A stretch of 64,000 nt of DNA, from NCBI GenBank assembly GCA_030180135.1, contig CM058232.1:62579330-62643329 (forward strand). Reading direction: 5' to 3'. Source of the DNA: Orychophragmus violaceus (taxonomy: Eukaryota > Streptophyta > Magnoliopsida > Brassicales > Brassicaceae). The notes below the pieces were generated by a model. It was given only the letters and a program-made list of their open reading frames with translations. It made no database searches and was not told the origin of the DNA. The translations under genes were made by a program, and so were the position numbers. This document shows positions 22,872-33,175 of this stretch, piece by piece (the stretch's first letter is position 1; each line of letters begins with the position of its first letter).

Positions 22872-23356
22872 TGTAGTATCCCCAAACCTGGATACTAACC
22901 CCACCCTAAACGTTTGGGCAGTCTATGGAACCATAAGATTGAGTTTAAGCTCAATGAGAGTGTTCCATAGGCAAGAGAAGGTCAAGCTCAGCTAGAAAGG
23001 AGCTTGATCTAAAGAGAAGCAGCTGGAAGGGAAGTGTTCAGCTCAAACGAGCTGAACAGTCCAGCTGGTCAGCTAAGTCAGCTGGCAACCAGCTCATCCC
23101 AGCTAGCTTGAGTGTTCAAGTGTTGGGTCAGCTGGTCAGCTAGTGACACTAGCTGACCAAGGGGTGCAATAGCGAATGGACACCAATGAAGGATTGTGTC
23201 CATTCGGCCAACCAATGCAACCTTCCCCAAGGGGCAGTTGTGGGCGAGTTTGAGGGCTATAAATAGACCCCAACAAGGCCATTTTCGCACACAATCTGGA
23301 CACCAGGAAACCCAGATTATTCCTAAGGCAAAAGGCCATAAACCGAAAGGAAAAGA
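22872..23356 (+). repeat. Gypsy-F LTR 3, left piece
   Basis: Begins TGTAGTATCC and is interrupted by Copia-4 at 23357. With the right piece (31091-33175) it makes an LTR of about 2570 bp. It contains the same stem-loops and the TATAAATAGACC box (about 23262-23276) as LTR 2 and LTR 4. Confidence 0.92.
23352..23356. other. Copia-4 target-site duplication, left copy (AAAGA)
   Basis: AAAGA precedes the LTR and recurs at 31086-31090 after the other LTR. Uninterrupted Gypsy-F copies read GGAAAAGAGAGAATTC across this site, confirming the empty site. Confidence 0.97.
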
Positions 23357-23993
23357 TGTTGGAATTGTGTCCAGTAATCTCGGTACTGCCTCTAGAAAGT
23401 AAGAGTATGTCAATGATCAGACATAAGTCATATAATACTGGGGGTCATGATGGCTTGCTAGAGTCCGCTCATGATCTATAAGTCTTGGACTTATTGCCTT
23501 TATTATATGATCCCATATGGGTCACACGCCTAAGCTAACAGGAAAATGTGTTGGAACGGCTTAGCAGAAGTACGACAAAAGTGCCAGGCATTTGTCGTAC
23601 TAAGAGAGAAAGATTAATGGGTCTGATTAAATGGGATTTAATCAGATTGGTGTTTTGGGCCCATAAGCCCAAAAGGGAAAGAGAAGGCTTTTAATAAACT
23701 AAAAGCCAAATCTCTTTCTCCTAACCCTAGCCCCCTGCGCCGATTCTCCTCTCTCCCTGCGCCTCCCATCAGCTCGGTCTAGCAGCCGTTTTCTGTGATC
23801 GCGTGTGTGAACCTTTGGAGGATTCATCCCTCGGTGTATCTCTCTGATCTCTGACCTGTTCTATTCCTTCCGCTGCAACAAACAGGTAAAAGGTGAGATC
23901 ATCTAATGTTTCTAATCAAGAGAACCTAGATCTGTATGTTTAGGTTGATATGAATCTGTAAATTGAATCAGGATCAACTAAACAATTCCTACA
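23357..23993 (+). repeat. Copia-4 5' LTR (637 bp)
   Basis: TGTTGGAATT to AATTCCTACA. It holds a chain of stem-loops: an outer pair TCATATAATA/TATTATATGA (23428-23437, 23501-23510) enclosing two TCATGA boxes and ATAAGTC-TTG-GACTTAT (23478-23494); AGTACGACAAA/TTTGTCGTACT (23569-23601); TCTGATTAAAT/ATTTAATCAGA (23622-23646); TTTTGGGC/GCCCAAAA (23653-23674); GGCTTTT/AAAAGCC inside AAAGAGA/TCTCTTT (23678-23717). A splice-donor-like ACAG/GTAAAA sits at 23882-23891. Confidence 0.95.
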
Positions 23994-25613
23994 GTGGTAT
24001 CAGAGCCATTGGTTCTTAGGATTTCTTGTTTTAGATTCATGTTTAGGTTGTTTAATCTGTTTAGAAGTGTTTTGAATCAACTATTGATAAGATAAAACAC
24101 TTAAGAAACGAATTTGAATCCTAAACACACTAAATCAAATCGCAAAACATGCTATATGACATGTTTTGTGATCGGCCGACGAGTTTGATGCATGGATCGA
24201 TCCATGATCGATCGCATGATCGACCGAGAGCAAGCGTGAGAGCGGACGGAATGATCGAGCGGATCGGATCATGCGATCGCGATCGCTTCCGCATCGTCCC
24301 GGCGTCCCGATCGTTTCCTGCTTGGCGTGGAATGATCGCGGCTCTCCCGCCTGACCCGAGCATACCGAACGATCGTCCCGATCACGCAGCAAAACCGTCC
24401 CGATCACGTCTCGGCCGAGCATGATGGCTTACGGCTTGGACAAGTCTCGACCGGTTAGGGTTTTGGGTGTGATGGACCGGTTCGATTTCGGTTAGATGGT
24501 TCGGTTCAAAACTTAATTAAAATTGATTCGTCTCGGTTTAATAAACAGATTTAATAATTTTATTAAGTCTGGTTAAACCGGGATAAGAAATCCAATGTCG
24601 AAAGAAATATTGGATTTAGTGCCTAAACCAGGAATTTCTAATTTGATTTGGTTGGACCAAATAAATTGAGAAATTCCGGTTTAGTAAATAACCGGTTGAC
24701 AATTGTGGTCATCGTAGTAATTAAAATTTGGTTAGACCAATTTTAATGAACCAGACCGGTTATGTTAAATAATTGGACAATTGGGTCATGTCTTGGACAT
24801 GGACCAATTCTTGGGCCTCGGGCCAAGAAGTTAAAACAACTGGGCCAATTATTTGAGTCTTTCTTCAGATCAATTTAAAATTTATTTTATAAATTTATAA
24901 AATCGATTTTAAATTAAAGTTTCCGAAATTTTGAAATTAGAAAGTTTCTTAAAATAGAAGTTTCTGGATTTGCGGGTTTTGGATTTTAAGAAATTTCTAA
25001 AGTTAGAAAGTTTCCAATTTTAGAAAGTTTCCAAAAATAGTAGGTTTCCAAAAATGGAAAGTTTCCCGAAATAGTAATCTTCTATTTTGGGAATGAATTT
25101 TAATAAACCTATGAACCTCAAATAATATCAAGCGTTGGATGTCTTGTCCAGGCTATGTCAGCTGTCGAAGCCCATTCAATTGTATTCATGGCCTTACAGT
25201 GTGAGGGTGTCTACTTTTGCGTGGATAAGACGGTTTGTGATTCATAAATGTCATTGGGAGTCCCAGACATTAATGATTACATGACTGTATAGTCTGGTTT
25301 TCTTGACTAGGCCATCGGGAGTCCCGGGCCTTGAGACATCAGATTGGATTGGGCCTCGGGCCCAGATTCACAACCAAGAGTAATGTCACGGATATAATTA
25401 GCCGATATAGGGCTTACCGATATAAGCTAAGGTTGGGTGACGGCCAGTGGCCCAATTTAATCTTAGTTATATGTGGATCTTGGAATCATTATATTCTATT
25501 GAGGGTAACTGATGTTATTGAATATAATGCATGATTAATCATATTAAATTTTTAATACGAGATTAGTCATTTTGAACATAATAACTAATAACCTTTTTAT
25601 TTATATATTTCAG
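23886..25613 (+). other. Copia-4 predicted leader intron
   Basis: A donor (ACAG/GTAAAAG) lies in the 3' part of the LTR. A T-rich acceptor, ATATATTTCAG, lies at 25603-25613, two bases before the gag ATG, with a CTAAT branch-point-like sequence about 28 bases upstream. Removing 1728 bases would bring gag close to the LTR transcript start and drop the primer site, giving a translated but not reverse-transcribed RNA. Donor position and context are kept in Copia-1 (4760-4768) and Copia-2 (7621-7629) LTRs. This is inference from consensus sites. Confidence 0.5.
23995..24008 (+). other. Copia-4 primer binding site (tRNA-iMet)
   Basis: TGGTATCAGAGCCA, one base after the LTR end, is complementary to the 3' end of plant initiator tRNA-Met. 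Confidence 0.95.
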
Positions 25614-25615
25614 AT
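24009..25615 (+). other. Copia-4 long untranslated leader
   Basis: About 1.6 kb without a credible gene. 24165-24425 is a GC-rich island dense in GATC and CGATCG, including the 16-base palindrome CATGGATCGATCCATG (24191-24206). 24450-24840 is rich in CCGGTT/AACCGG, and 24940-25085 repeats AGAAAGTTTCC-like words. Short overlapping frames on both strands in the island lack family features, and I do not call them genes. Confidence 0.75.
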
Positions 25616-28600
25616 ATGACTACTACAAGCACACAAAACACATTCTCGATCCGGTCTGTTCTCGAGAAGGAGAAGCTGACTGGAACGAACTTCCTGACAT
25701 GGTCAAGGAACTTGAGGCTGGTCCTCAAGCAGGAGAAGAAGGATTATGTCCTTCGTGATCCCCTCCCCGAGAGGCCTCTTGCCAATGCTGCCAGGACTCT
25801 GCACAATGCTTGGGAAAAGCATTCGTCAGATAAAAATGATGTCTATTGCCTGATGTTGGTGACAATGACTCCTGAGCTGCAAAAACAGTTCGAAAGTGTA
25901 TTGTCTCCCATCGAGATAATGGCAAGCTTGAAATCGCTTTTTCAGGAGCAGGCTAGGACTGAGAGGTTCCAGACAGTTAAGAACCTCTTGGACTGTAAGT
26001 TGGCTGCGAATGCGGCAGTGAGTCCTCATGTCTTGAAGATGATGGGTTATCTCGATCATCTTCAGAAACTCGACTGCCCAATCAGCCAGGAACTTGCCTG
26101 CGACATCATTCTGCAGTCCTTACCTGCAAGCTATGATCAGTTCATTCTGAACTTTAACATGCATGGCTTGAGTAAGACACTACCTGAGCTTCACGGAATG
26201 CTCAAGACTGCAGAGCCCAACTTGAGGAAAACCGCCAAGGACCCCAATGTGCTTATGGTGCAAAAGGGCAAGGGGTTTAAGAAATCCTCTGCTAAGGATA
26301 AGGGAGCGGCCAAGGCTGTCCAAGTCGCGGACAAGGACACGCCAAAGCCCAAGCCCAAGTCCAAGGCTGGGCCTACTGACATGTGCAGGTTCTGCAAAGA
26401 ACTGGGGCATTGGAGAAGAGATTGTAAGAAATTCCAGGAAGGTCTAAAGGAATTGAAGAAGAAGACTTTCGAGACTTCTTCATCAGGTATTTTTGTTATA
26501 GAAGTTAATACAACTACTTCTGATAATACCTCATGGGTCATGGATACTGGTTGTGGGGCTCATATTTGTACTAATATGCAGGCACTCAGCAACAGTAGAA
26601 GGCTGAAGCAAGGACAAGTGGAGCTACGAGTTGGGAATGGAGCGAAAGTTTCAGCACTAGCTGTAGGCACATACTTGTTGTCTTTACCTTCGGGATTGAT
26701 TTTAGAACTGAATAATTGTTATTTTGTACCTGCTATAAGCAGAAATATTATTTCAATTTCTTTGTTGGATTTGGAAGGTTATGATTTTTCAGTTAAGAAT
26801 AAATTATGTTCCTTCAATCGCAACAATTTGTTCTATGGTTCTGCCCCTCTTTCGAATGGGCTTTACATACTCGATCAATCCGCGCCAATATATAACATTA
26901 ATACAAAACGGTTTAAACCTAATGAGGAAAACCGAACGTTTCTATGGCATTGTCGTTTAGGGCACATCAGCGAGAAACGCATCAAGAGGCTCCATTCGAA
27001 TGGACTTCTTGGCTCATTTGACTTTGAGTCATGTGAGAAATGCGAATCCTGCATGATGGGCAAAATGACACGGGCTCCCTTTAATAAACCTAACGAGAGG
27101 GCCAGTGACTTATTGGGCCTGATACACACTGATGTGTGTGGCCCAATGTCCACAAATGCAAGAGGAAACTATCAGTACTTCATTACCTTCACTGATGATT
27201 TCAGTAGGTATGGATATGTTTATTTAATGAAACATAAGTCTGAATCTTTTGAGAAGTTCAGAGAATTCCAAAATGAAGTACAGAACCAACTTGGCAAAAG
27301 CATTAAGGCTCTTCGGTCCGACCGAGGAGGAGAATACTTAAGCCAAGAATTCAGTGATCATCTGAGAGAGTGTGGGATTGTATCCCAACTCACTCCTCCT
27401 GGAACACCTCAATGGAATGGTGTGTCTGAGAGGAGAAATCGGACCTTATTGGATATGGTTCGATCTATGATGAGTCACACAGACCTTCCAATATCCCTTT
27501 GGGGATATGCTCTGCTAACAGCAGTGTTCACTCTAAATAGAGCGCCATCAAAAACAGTAGCAAAGACACCATATGAATTATGGACTGGAGATGCTCCAGT
27601 GCTATCTTATCTCAGAATTTGGGGTTGTGAAGCCTACGTCAAGAGATTGATCTCAGAAAAGCTTACACCAAAATCTGATAAATGCTACTTCATTGGTTAT
27701 CCGAAGGAAACCAAGGCTTATTACTTCTATCTACGTTCCGAGAACAAGATCTTTGTTGCCCGGGATTGTAACTTTCTTGAGAGGGAGTTTCTCTCTAAGA
27801 AAGACAGTGGGAGTAAGGTACTGCTTGAAGAAATTCAAGATGAACAGGATACTGCTCAACCTAATGAGGAAGAGCAGCAGGAGGACCTACAAGAAATTGT
27901 AGAGCCTGAACCTGTAGTACCTGAAGTTCGAAGATCCGGGAGGATCCGTCACGAACCCGAGAGATATCAAGGATTCCTCGTGACTGACTGTCATGATCTT
28001 TTGATCATTGATGGTGATGAACCATCGAACTTCAATCAAGCCATGATGGGCCCAGATTCCTCTAAGTGGCGCAAGGCCACTGATTCCGAAATGGACTCCA
28101 TGTCGGTCAACCAAGTGTTTTCGTTGGTTGACTTACCCGTTGGTGTAAAAGCCATCGAGTGCAAATGGATCTTCAAGAAGAAGATTGACGTGGATGGAAA
28201 TGTCCAGATTGACAAAGCCAGGTTGGTGGCAAAAGGTTTCAGACAAGTTCACGGTGTGGATTACGATGAAACCTATTCACCAGTGGCTATGATGAAATCT
28301 ATTCGGATTCTACTAGCAACTGCAGCTTTTCATGATTATGAAATTTGGCAGATGGACGTGAAAACCGCCTTCCTGAATGGTATTCTGGAAGAGGATGTGT
28401 ATATGACGCAACCTGACGGTTACATAGATCCAAAGAATGCTGGGAAAGTATGCAAGCTTCATAAATCCATTTATGGATTGAAGCAAGCATCGAGGAGCTG
28501 GAATCTTCGTTTTGATGAAGCGATCAAGCAATTTGACTTCATTAGAAACGAAGAAGAACAATGCGTGTATAAGAAATCTAGTGGGAGCAAGATTGTATTT

Positions 28601-29593
28601 CTTATTCTGTATGTCGATGACATACTGCTTCTCGGAAACGACGTTCCAATGCTAAAGTCCGTAAAAGACTGGCTTGGAAGTTGTTTTTCCATGAAAGACA
28701 TGGGTGAAGCCGCATACGTTCTTGGAATTAGGATCTATCGGGATAGACCTAAGAGGCTGATAGGCTTGTGTCAAGATTCATACATTGACAAAGTCCTACA
28801 AAGATTCAGCATGAAGGATTCCAAGAAGGGCTTCACGCCAATGGTACATGGCACAACGCTAAGCAAGAAGCAGAGCCCTACGACGGCTGCTGAGCTTGAG
28901 CGCATGAAGAATATTCCTTATGCATCTGCAATAGGATCTGTCATGTATGCCATGATCTGTACTCGTCCTGATGTTGCTTATGCATTAAGCATGACGAGTA
29001 GATACCAGTCAAATCCAGGTGAAAACCATTGGATTGCCGTAAAGAATATCTTGAAGTATCTAAGACATACTAAGGATAAGTTCTTAGTGTACGGTGGAAG
29101 TGATGTGCTTAAAGTCAGTGGATTCACGGACGCAAGTTTCCAGACAGACCAAGATGATTTCCGGTCACAGTCCGGTTATATCTTTTGTCTGAATGGCGGT
29201 GCAATCAGTTGGAGAAGCTCCAAGCAGGACACCGTTGCTGATTCCACTACAGAAGCTGAATATATCGCCGCCTCAGAAGCAGCGAAGGAAGCTGTTTGGA
29301 TACGAAAGTTCATTATGGAACTAGGTGTGATACCAAATGCGGCTGAGCCTATGGCACTGTTTTGTGACAACAATGGTGCTATAGCTCAGGCAAAGGAACC
29401 AAGATCACACCAGAAATCCAAGCATGTTCAAAGAAGATTTCACTTGATACGTGACATCGTTAATAGAAAGGAAGTCAAGATCAGCCGAGTTCCGACAGAT
29501 GATAATGTCGCTGATCCGTTGACAAAGCCACTCCCAAGGCCTAAGCTCGAGTTCCTGACTGAAGCTGTAGGCATTAGAAACAATGAAATGTAA
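25616..29593 (+). CDS. Copia-4 gag-pol polyprotein, complete (1325 aa)
   Basis: Single polyprotein of a copia element, processed by its own protease. The N-terminal Gag (LTGTNFLTWSRNLRLVLKQ) is followed by a basic stretch and a CCHC knuckle at residues 257-270 (CRFCKELGHWRRDC). Protease has Asp310 in MDTGCGAH. The integrase HHCC region starts at His445/His450 with Cys476/Cys479 or an adjacent pair. The catalytic triad is Asp506, Asp569 and Glu605, with exact D-35-E spacing. Reverse transcriptase has Asp914 (WQMDVKTAF) and YVDD at 999-1002. RNase H has Asp1172 (GFTDASF) and STTEAEY. All catalytic residues I can check are present. Start chosen: ATG directly after a splice-acceptor-like site, at the expected Gag N-terminus. 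Gag and Pol share one frame, so their ratio may be set by RNA processing. Confidence 0.96.
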   Translation: MTTTSTQNTFSIRSVLEKEKLTGTNFLTWSRNLRLVLKQEKKDYVLRDPLPERPLANAARTLHNAWEKHSSDKNDVYCLMLVTMTPELQKQFESVLSPIEIMASLKSLFQEQARTERFQTVKNLLDCKLAANAAVSPHVLKMMGYLDHLQKLDCPISQELACDIILQSLPASYDQFILNFNMHGLSKTLPELHGMLKTAEPNLRKTAKDPNVLMVQKGKGFKKSSAKDKGAAKAVQVADKDTPKPKPKSKAGPTDMCRFCKELGHWRRDCKKFQEGLKELKKKTFETSSSGIFVIEVNTTTSDNTSWVMDTGCGAHICTNMQALSNSRRLKQGQVELRVGNGAKVSALAVGTYLLSLPSGLILELNNCYFVPAISRNIISISLLDLEGYDFSVKNKLCSFNRNNLFYGSAPLSNGLYILDQSAPIYNINTKRFKPNEENRTFLWHCRLGHISEKRIKRLHSNGLLGSFDFESCEKCESCMMGKMTRAPFNKPNERASDLLGLIHTDVCGPMSTNARGNYQYFITFTDDFSRYGYVYLMKHKSESFEKFREFQNEVQNQLGKSIKALRSDRGGEYLSQEFSDHLRECGIVSQLTPPGTPQWNGVSERRNRTLLDMVRSMMSHTDLPISLWGYALLTAVFTLNRAPSKTVAKTPYELWTGDAPVLSYLRIWGCEAYVKRLISEKLTPKSDKCYFIGYPKETKAYYFYLRSENKIFVARDCNFLEREFLSKKDSGSKVLLEEIQDEQDTAQPNEEEQQEDLQEIVEPEPVVPEVRRSGRIRHEPERYQGFLVTDCHDLLIIDGDEPSNFNQAMMGPDSSKWRKATDSEMDSMSVNQVFSLVDLPVGVKAIECKWIFKKKIDVDGNVQIDKARLVAKGFRQVHGVDYDETYSPVAMMKSIRILLATAAFHDYEIWQMDVKTAFLNGILEEDVYMTQPDGYIDPKNAGKVCKLHKSIYGLKQASRSWNLRFDEAIKQFDFIRNEEEQCVYKKSSGSKIVFLILYVDDILLLGNDVPMLKSVKDWLGSCFSMKDMGEAAYVLGIRIYRDRPKRLIGLCQDSYIDKVLQRFSMKDSKKGFTPMVHGTTLSKKQSPTTAAELERMKNIPYASAIGSVMYAMICTRPDVAYALSMTSRYQSNPGENHWIAVKNILKYLRHTKDKFLVYGGSDVLKVSGFTDASFQTDQDDFRSQSGYIFCLNGGAISWRSSKQDTVADSTTEAEYIAASEAAKEAVWIRKFIMELGVIPNAAEPMALFCDNNGAIAQAKEPRSHQKSKHVQRRFHLIRDIVNRKEVKISRVPTDDNVADPLTKPLPRPKLEFLTEAVGIRNNEM

Positions 29594-30448
29594 TCTAAAT
29601 TTGAGTGGGAGTTTTGTGAGCTTTATTTTAGTTATTTGATATATTCTTGTAAAACATTATTTTATGTTTAATGAAATTATTATTTCAAGATTATTTTAAC
29701 TGTGATGAAATAATCGTTCCAAAATGATATGAAGCATTTTATAGGTCATCGAAGTAAGTGACTTGATCTTGAGTCATCAAAGTCATTTAGCTTGATCATG
29801 AGACCCTATATTTGATAAATGTTTTATATCATCCTGTCCCTAGTCGAAGGTTGTTGAAACTGGAACACCAACAACCGTGTGAGACTGGATTGGTACGTGA
29901 CTTATGACAAAGTCTCAGTGTGTCATGGATGCGCGGCATCAAAGTCAGTACATAGGTGTATGTTGGGAACATACGACCGGACAAGACCCGCTTATAAGAA
30001 CTCTTCAGGATATTTATATCTGTGTCATAAGAGATTCTTACTACGACTATAGAGTATAGTCCTTAGACCTGAGTTCACATGCATGTGACTGCCCATGGAC
30101 TGATGTACTTTGATCATCATCTAACGCTATCGTTCTGCGATAGTTATAAGGACTTTGTTTGGGTACATTATGAAATGAGTAGTTTACAGTGATGGAACAA
30201 GACGGGATTTGTCCCTCCAATATAAATGGAGTGAATATCTCTAGGCCAATCGGAGATTTGAATACTGGAAAATGCATGGCCATGCTCAAACGGACTTTCC
30301 CGAGTCGTTTGGATTGTCAGTATCAAATCAGAGTCCGATAAACAAGATTAGGCTTTATAAGGATGACACTAATCTTGCCTTATGACTAATCGAGATATTG
30401 AGACAAAAGGATTATGAATACAGAGAGATTCCAGTACAAGTGGGAGAT
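29594..30448 (+). other. Copia-4 3' non-coding region and polypurine tract
   Basis: 855 bp without a gene, collinear with the tails of Copia-1 and Copia-2. It contains the ACTATA-GAG-TATAGT stem-loop near 30045-30062 and GGGATTTGTCCC near 30203-30214. The polypurine tract ACAAGTGGGAGAT ends at 30448, next to the 3' LTR. Confidence 0.8.
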
Positions 30449-31085
30449 TGTTGGAATTGTGTCCAGTAATCTCGGTACTGCCTCTAGAAAGTAAGAGTAT
30501 GTCAATGATCAGACATAAGTCATATAATACTGGGGGTCATGATGGCTTGCTAGAGTCCGCTCATGATCTATAAGTCTTGGACTTATTGCCTTTATTATAT
30601 GATCCCATATGGGTCACACGCCTAAGCTAACAGGAAAATGTGTTGGAACGGCTTAGCAGAAGTACGACAAAAGTGCCAGGCATTTGTCGTACTAAGAGAG
30701 AAAGATTAATGGGTCTGATTAAATGGGATTTAATCAGATTGGTGTTTTGGGCCCATAAGCCCAAAAGGGAAAGAGAAGGCTTTTAATAAACTAAAAGCCA
30801 AATCTCTTTCTCCTAACCCTAGCCCCCTGCGCCGATTCTCCTCTCTCCCTGCGCCTCCCATCAGCTCGGTCTAGCAGCCGTTTTCTGTGATCGCGTGTGT
30901 GAACCTTTGGAGGATTCATCCCTCGGTGTATCTCTCTGATCTCTGACCTGTTCTATTCCTTCCGCTGCAACAAACAGGTAAAAGGTGAGATCATCTAATG
31001 TTTCTAATCAAGAGAACCTAGATCTGTATGTTTAGGTTGATATGAATCTGTAAATTGAATCAGGATCAACTAAACAATTCCTACA
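30449..31085 (+). repeat. Copia-4 3' LTR (637 bp)
   Basis: Same length as the 5' LTR and, by eye, the same sequence throughout. Followed by the AAAGA target copy at 31086-31090 and then Gypsy-F LTR 3. Confidence 0.96.
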
Positions 31086-31090
31086 AAAGA

Positions 31091-33175
31091 GAGAATTCAA
31101 GGCCGAAATACCAAGGGTATTGGCCGGCGGTTTAAGAGGACTTTTGGGAATGTTCCTAAGGCAATTCAAGGCTGGAAATAAGGAGGGAAAATCCAGAAAA
31201 AGGTGGAAGGAAATCGCTTGAAGTTTGAAGATGAAAATCGGTACTGTCCGTGGAACAGTCCGCGGATGACCGTGGGTCGCGTACGGATGACCGTGGGTCG
31301 CGTATGGACGACCGTGGGTCGCGTACGGACGACCGCGTATCGTTCGCGGACGACCGTAATACACACACGGACAACCGCGGACGACCACAACACGCACAAG
31401 GACCACCGCGGACGACCGTAAGGAACGTCAGGACGTCCGTGAGGGTAGCCAGGACAACCGTGTTTTCGTCAGTACGCCCGTAGCCGTTCGTCGGTACGAC
31501 CCTAACCGTACGTCCGTAACCGTTCGTTGGTACTTTTGTAGCAGTTCGTCGGTACATCCATAGCCGTTCGTCGGTACGTCCGTAAGGACGCCTGTACGAC
31601 CGTAAGGTCGACCAGACATCCGTATCCGTTCGTCGGTACGTCCGTAAGTCTGTCTGTACGACCGTAAGGTCGACAGTACAACCGCGACCGTTTGTCAGTA
31701 CGTCCGTAAGGTCGACAGTACGACCGCGACCGTTTGTCAGTACGTCTGTAAGTCTGTCTGTACGACCGTAAGGTCGACAGTACGACCGCGATCGTTCGTC
31801 AGTACGTCCGTAAGGCTGTCTGTACGACCGTAGGGTTAACAGTACGTCCGTGACCGTTCGTCGGTATGTCCGTAAGGTCGTCTGTACAACCGTAAGGTCG
31901 ACAGTACGTCCGCAACTGTTCATCCGTACGACCGTAAGGTCGTCAGTGTGACAGTGACAGTTCGCGGTACGGTCGTGACCGTTCACGGACGAACAGGACC
32001 GACCGCGGGACGTAAGTAAACGACCATGGGTCGTAAGTAAACGACCGCAGGTCATGCGTACACGACCGCGGGTCGTACGCGACCGTCCTTCGAACAGACA
32101 CGACTGTTCACGAACGGACGCGACTGTCCGTGGGTCGTACGTCAACGACCGCGGGTCGAACGTCAGTGACCGCGGGTCGTACGTGACTGTCCGTGGGACA
32201 CATGCAACTGTCCACGAACAGACGTGACGGTCCGAGGTCATGGAAATTGACGGGTATGCCGGACTTGACGGATTCATGTCCAATAAACCGTTCGGATTGA
32301 TCGGAAGGATCAACCACAGTCATGTTTGGGATAGCGGGACGACAAGAGTTGGACCACGGATAGGATCCGGAAATCTCGTGGTAGAAACGTGTGCGGACCG
32401 GTCGAACATTTAAAGGAACTGGTTCGACGGCCGACGGTACAAACCAGGGATCAGACCATCCGCGGAAGTGATCGGTAGAATCAATCTAACCAAGAACTGA
32501 TCGTTATGCCCGGCGATATTAAGGGAAACCGGTTCAAGAGCCGATCGTACCTAAGGACTTGGATCAGTCTGAAAGTCAATGAACTGGAAGTAAATGCGGT
32601 TCAAGGAAGAGGACAAATGATAAGGGAAGACAAGGAGCAGGAACGACCACGAGCAAAGGAACTAGAAGACCTCTCTTATACTTAGTCATGTGGGGATGGT
32701 TGGATGAATGACTAAGTACAAAGGGGGTGTGTTCTAAAGGTTGCTGAACAGATGAGCTAAGTTGAACGCGGAGCTAGCTTCACACCGGCTTCACCAAGGG
32801 CTAAGGTACACGTTCAAATACTTATCTATTGTTCTAAGGACTAAATAGAATGGAAATAGTTGAACTGAACATTCTAAGTAAAAGACTTAGGTTGTTAGAA
32901 ATGATTAATTTTGAACCATACCTCGAAAGGGTTTTATAGAAACCAAATAAGGTCGTATGAGGTTCACGGATGGATCGTTCTTTAGAAGAACGATAAAATG
33001 GTTAAGTAGTATTTCCGCTGCGTATTGATTAAGTATGAAGGATCTAAGACTAGGAGTCAATAAGAGATACGAGGAATACTTAATCCTAAAGAAATTTTTT
33101 AAATAGGACGTATTTCTGGAATGGGTATAATGAGAGGTATCCGTCTAGGCCCTATGGCCGGGATGGGTCTTTTCA
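31091..33175 (+). repeat. Gypsy-F LTR 3, right piece
   Basis: Resumes GAGAATTCAAGGCC after the Copia-4 target copy. It contains the 21-bp array (about 31260-31350), the 62-bp array (about 31480-31970) and a CGACCGCGGGTCGTA-type array to about 32230. It ends GGGTCTTTTCA at 33175. Long frames across the arrays on both strands reflect the lack of stop words in the repeat, not genes. Confidence 0.92.

Larger units (their letters stand above)
23357..31085 (+). mobile_element. Copia-4: intact, recently inserted Ty1/copia element
   Basis: 7729 bp with all expected parts: two 637-bp LTRs, tRNA-iMet primer site, long leader, one open gag-pol frame of 1325 codons, non-coding tail, polypurine tract and a perfect 5-bp target duplication. 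I found no difference between the LTRs reading base by base, which implies very recent insertion. No stop or shift is visible in gag-pol. It is the best candidate in the window for an element that still moves. Confidence 0.97.

Noticed and set aside
23569..23601. A microRNA precursor in the Copia-4 LTR (AGTACGACAAA hairpin)
   Set aside because: The stem is only 11 bp and is one of a series of short hairpins, too short for a plant microRNA precursor without small-RNA evidence.
24135..24424. Overlapping 91- to 95-codon frames on both strands of the Copia-4 leader
   Set aside because: They lie in a GC-rich island with few stop words, have no family features, and sit in a region probably removed as an intron.
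31156..32313. A 385-codon minus-strand frame and similar long frames at 21401-22474, 18290-18865 and 35524-35850
   Set aside because: They cover the CG-rich minisatellites, where the repeat lacks stop words in several frames on both strands. The translations are low-complexity repeat peptides that match no fold and simply follow the DNA repeat.
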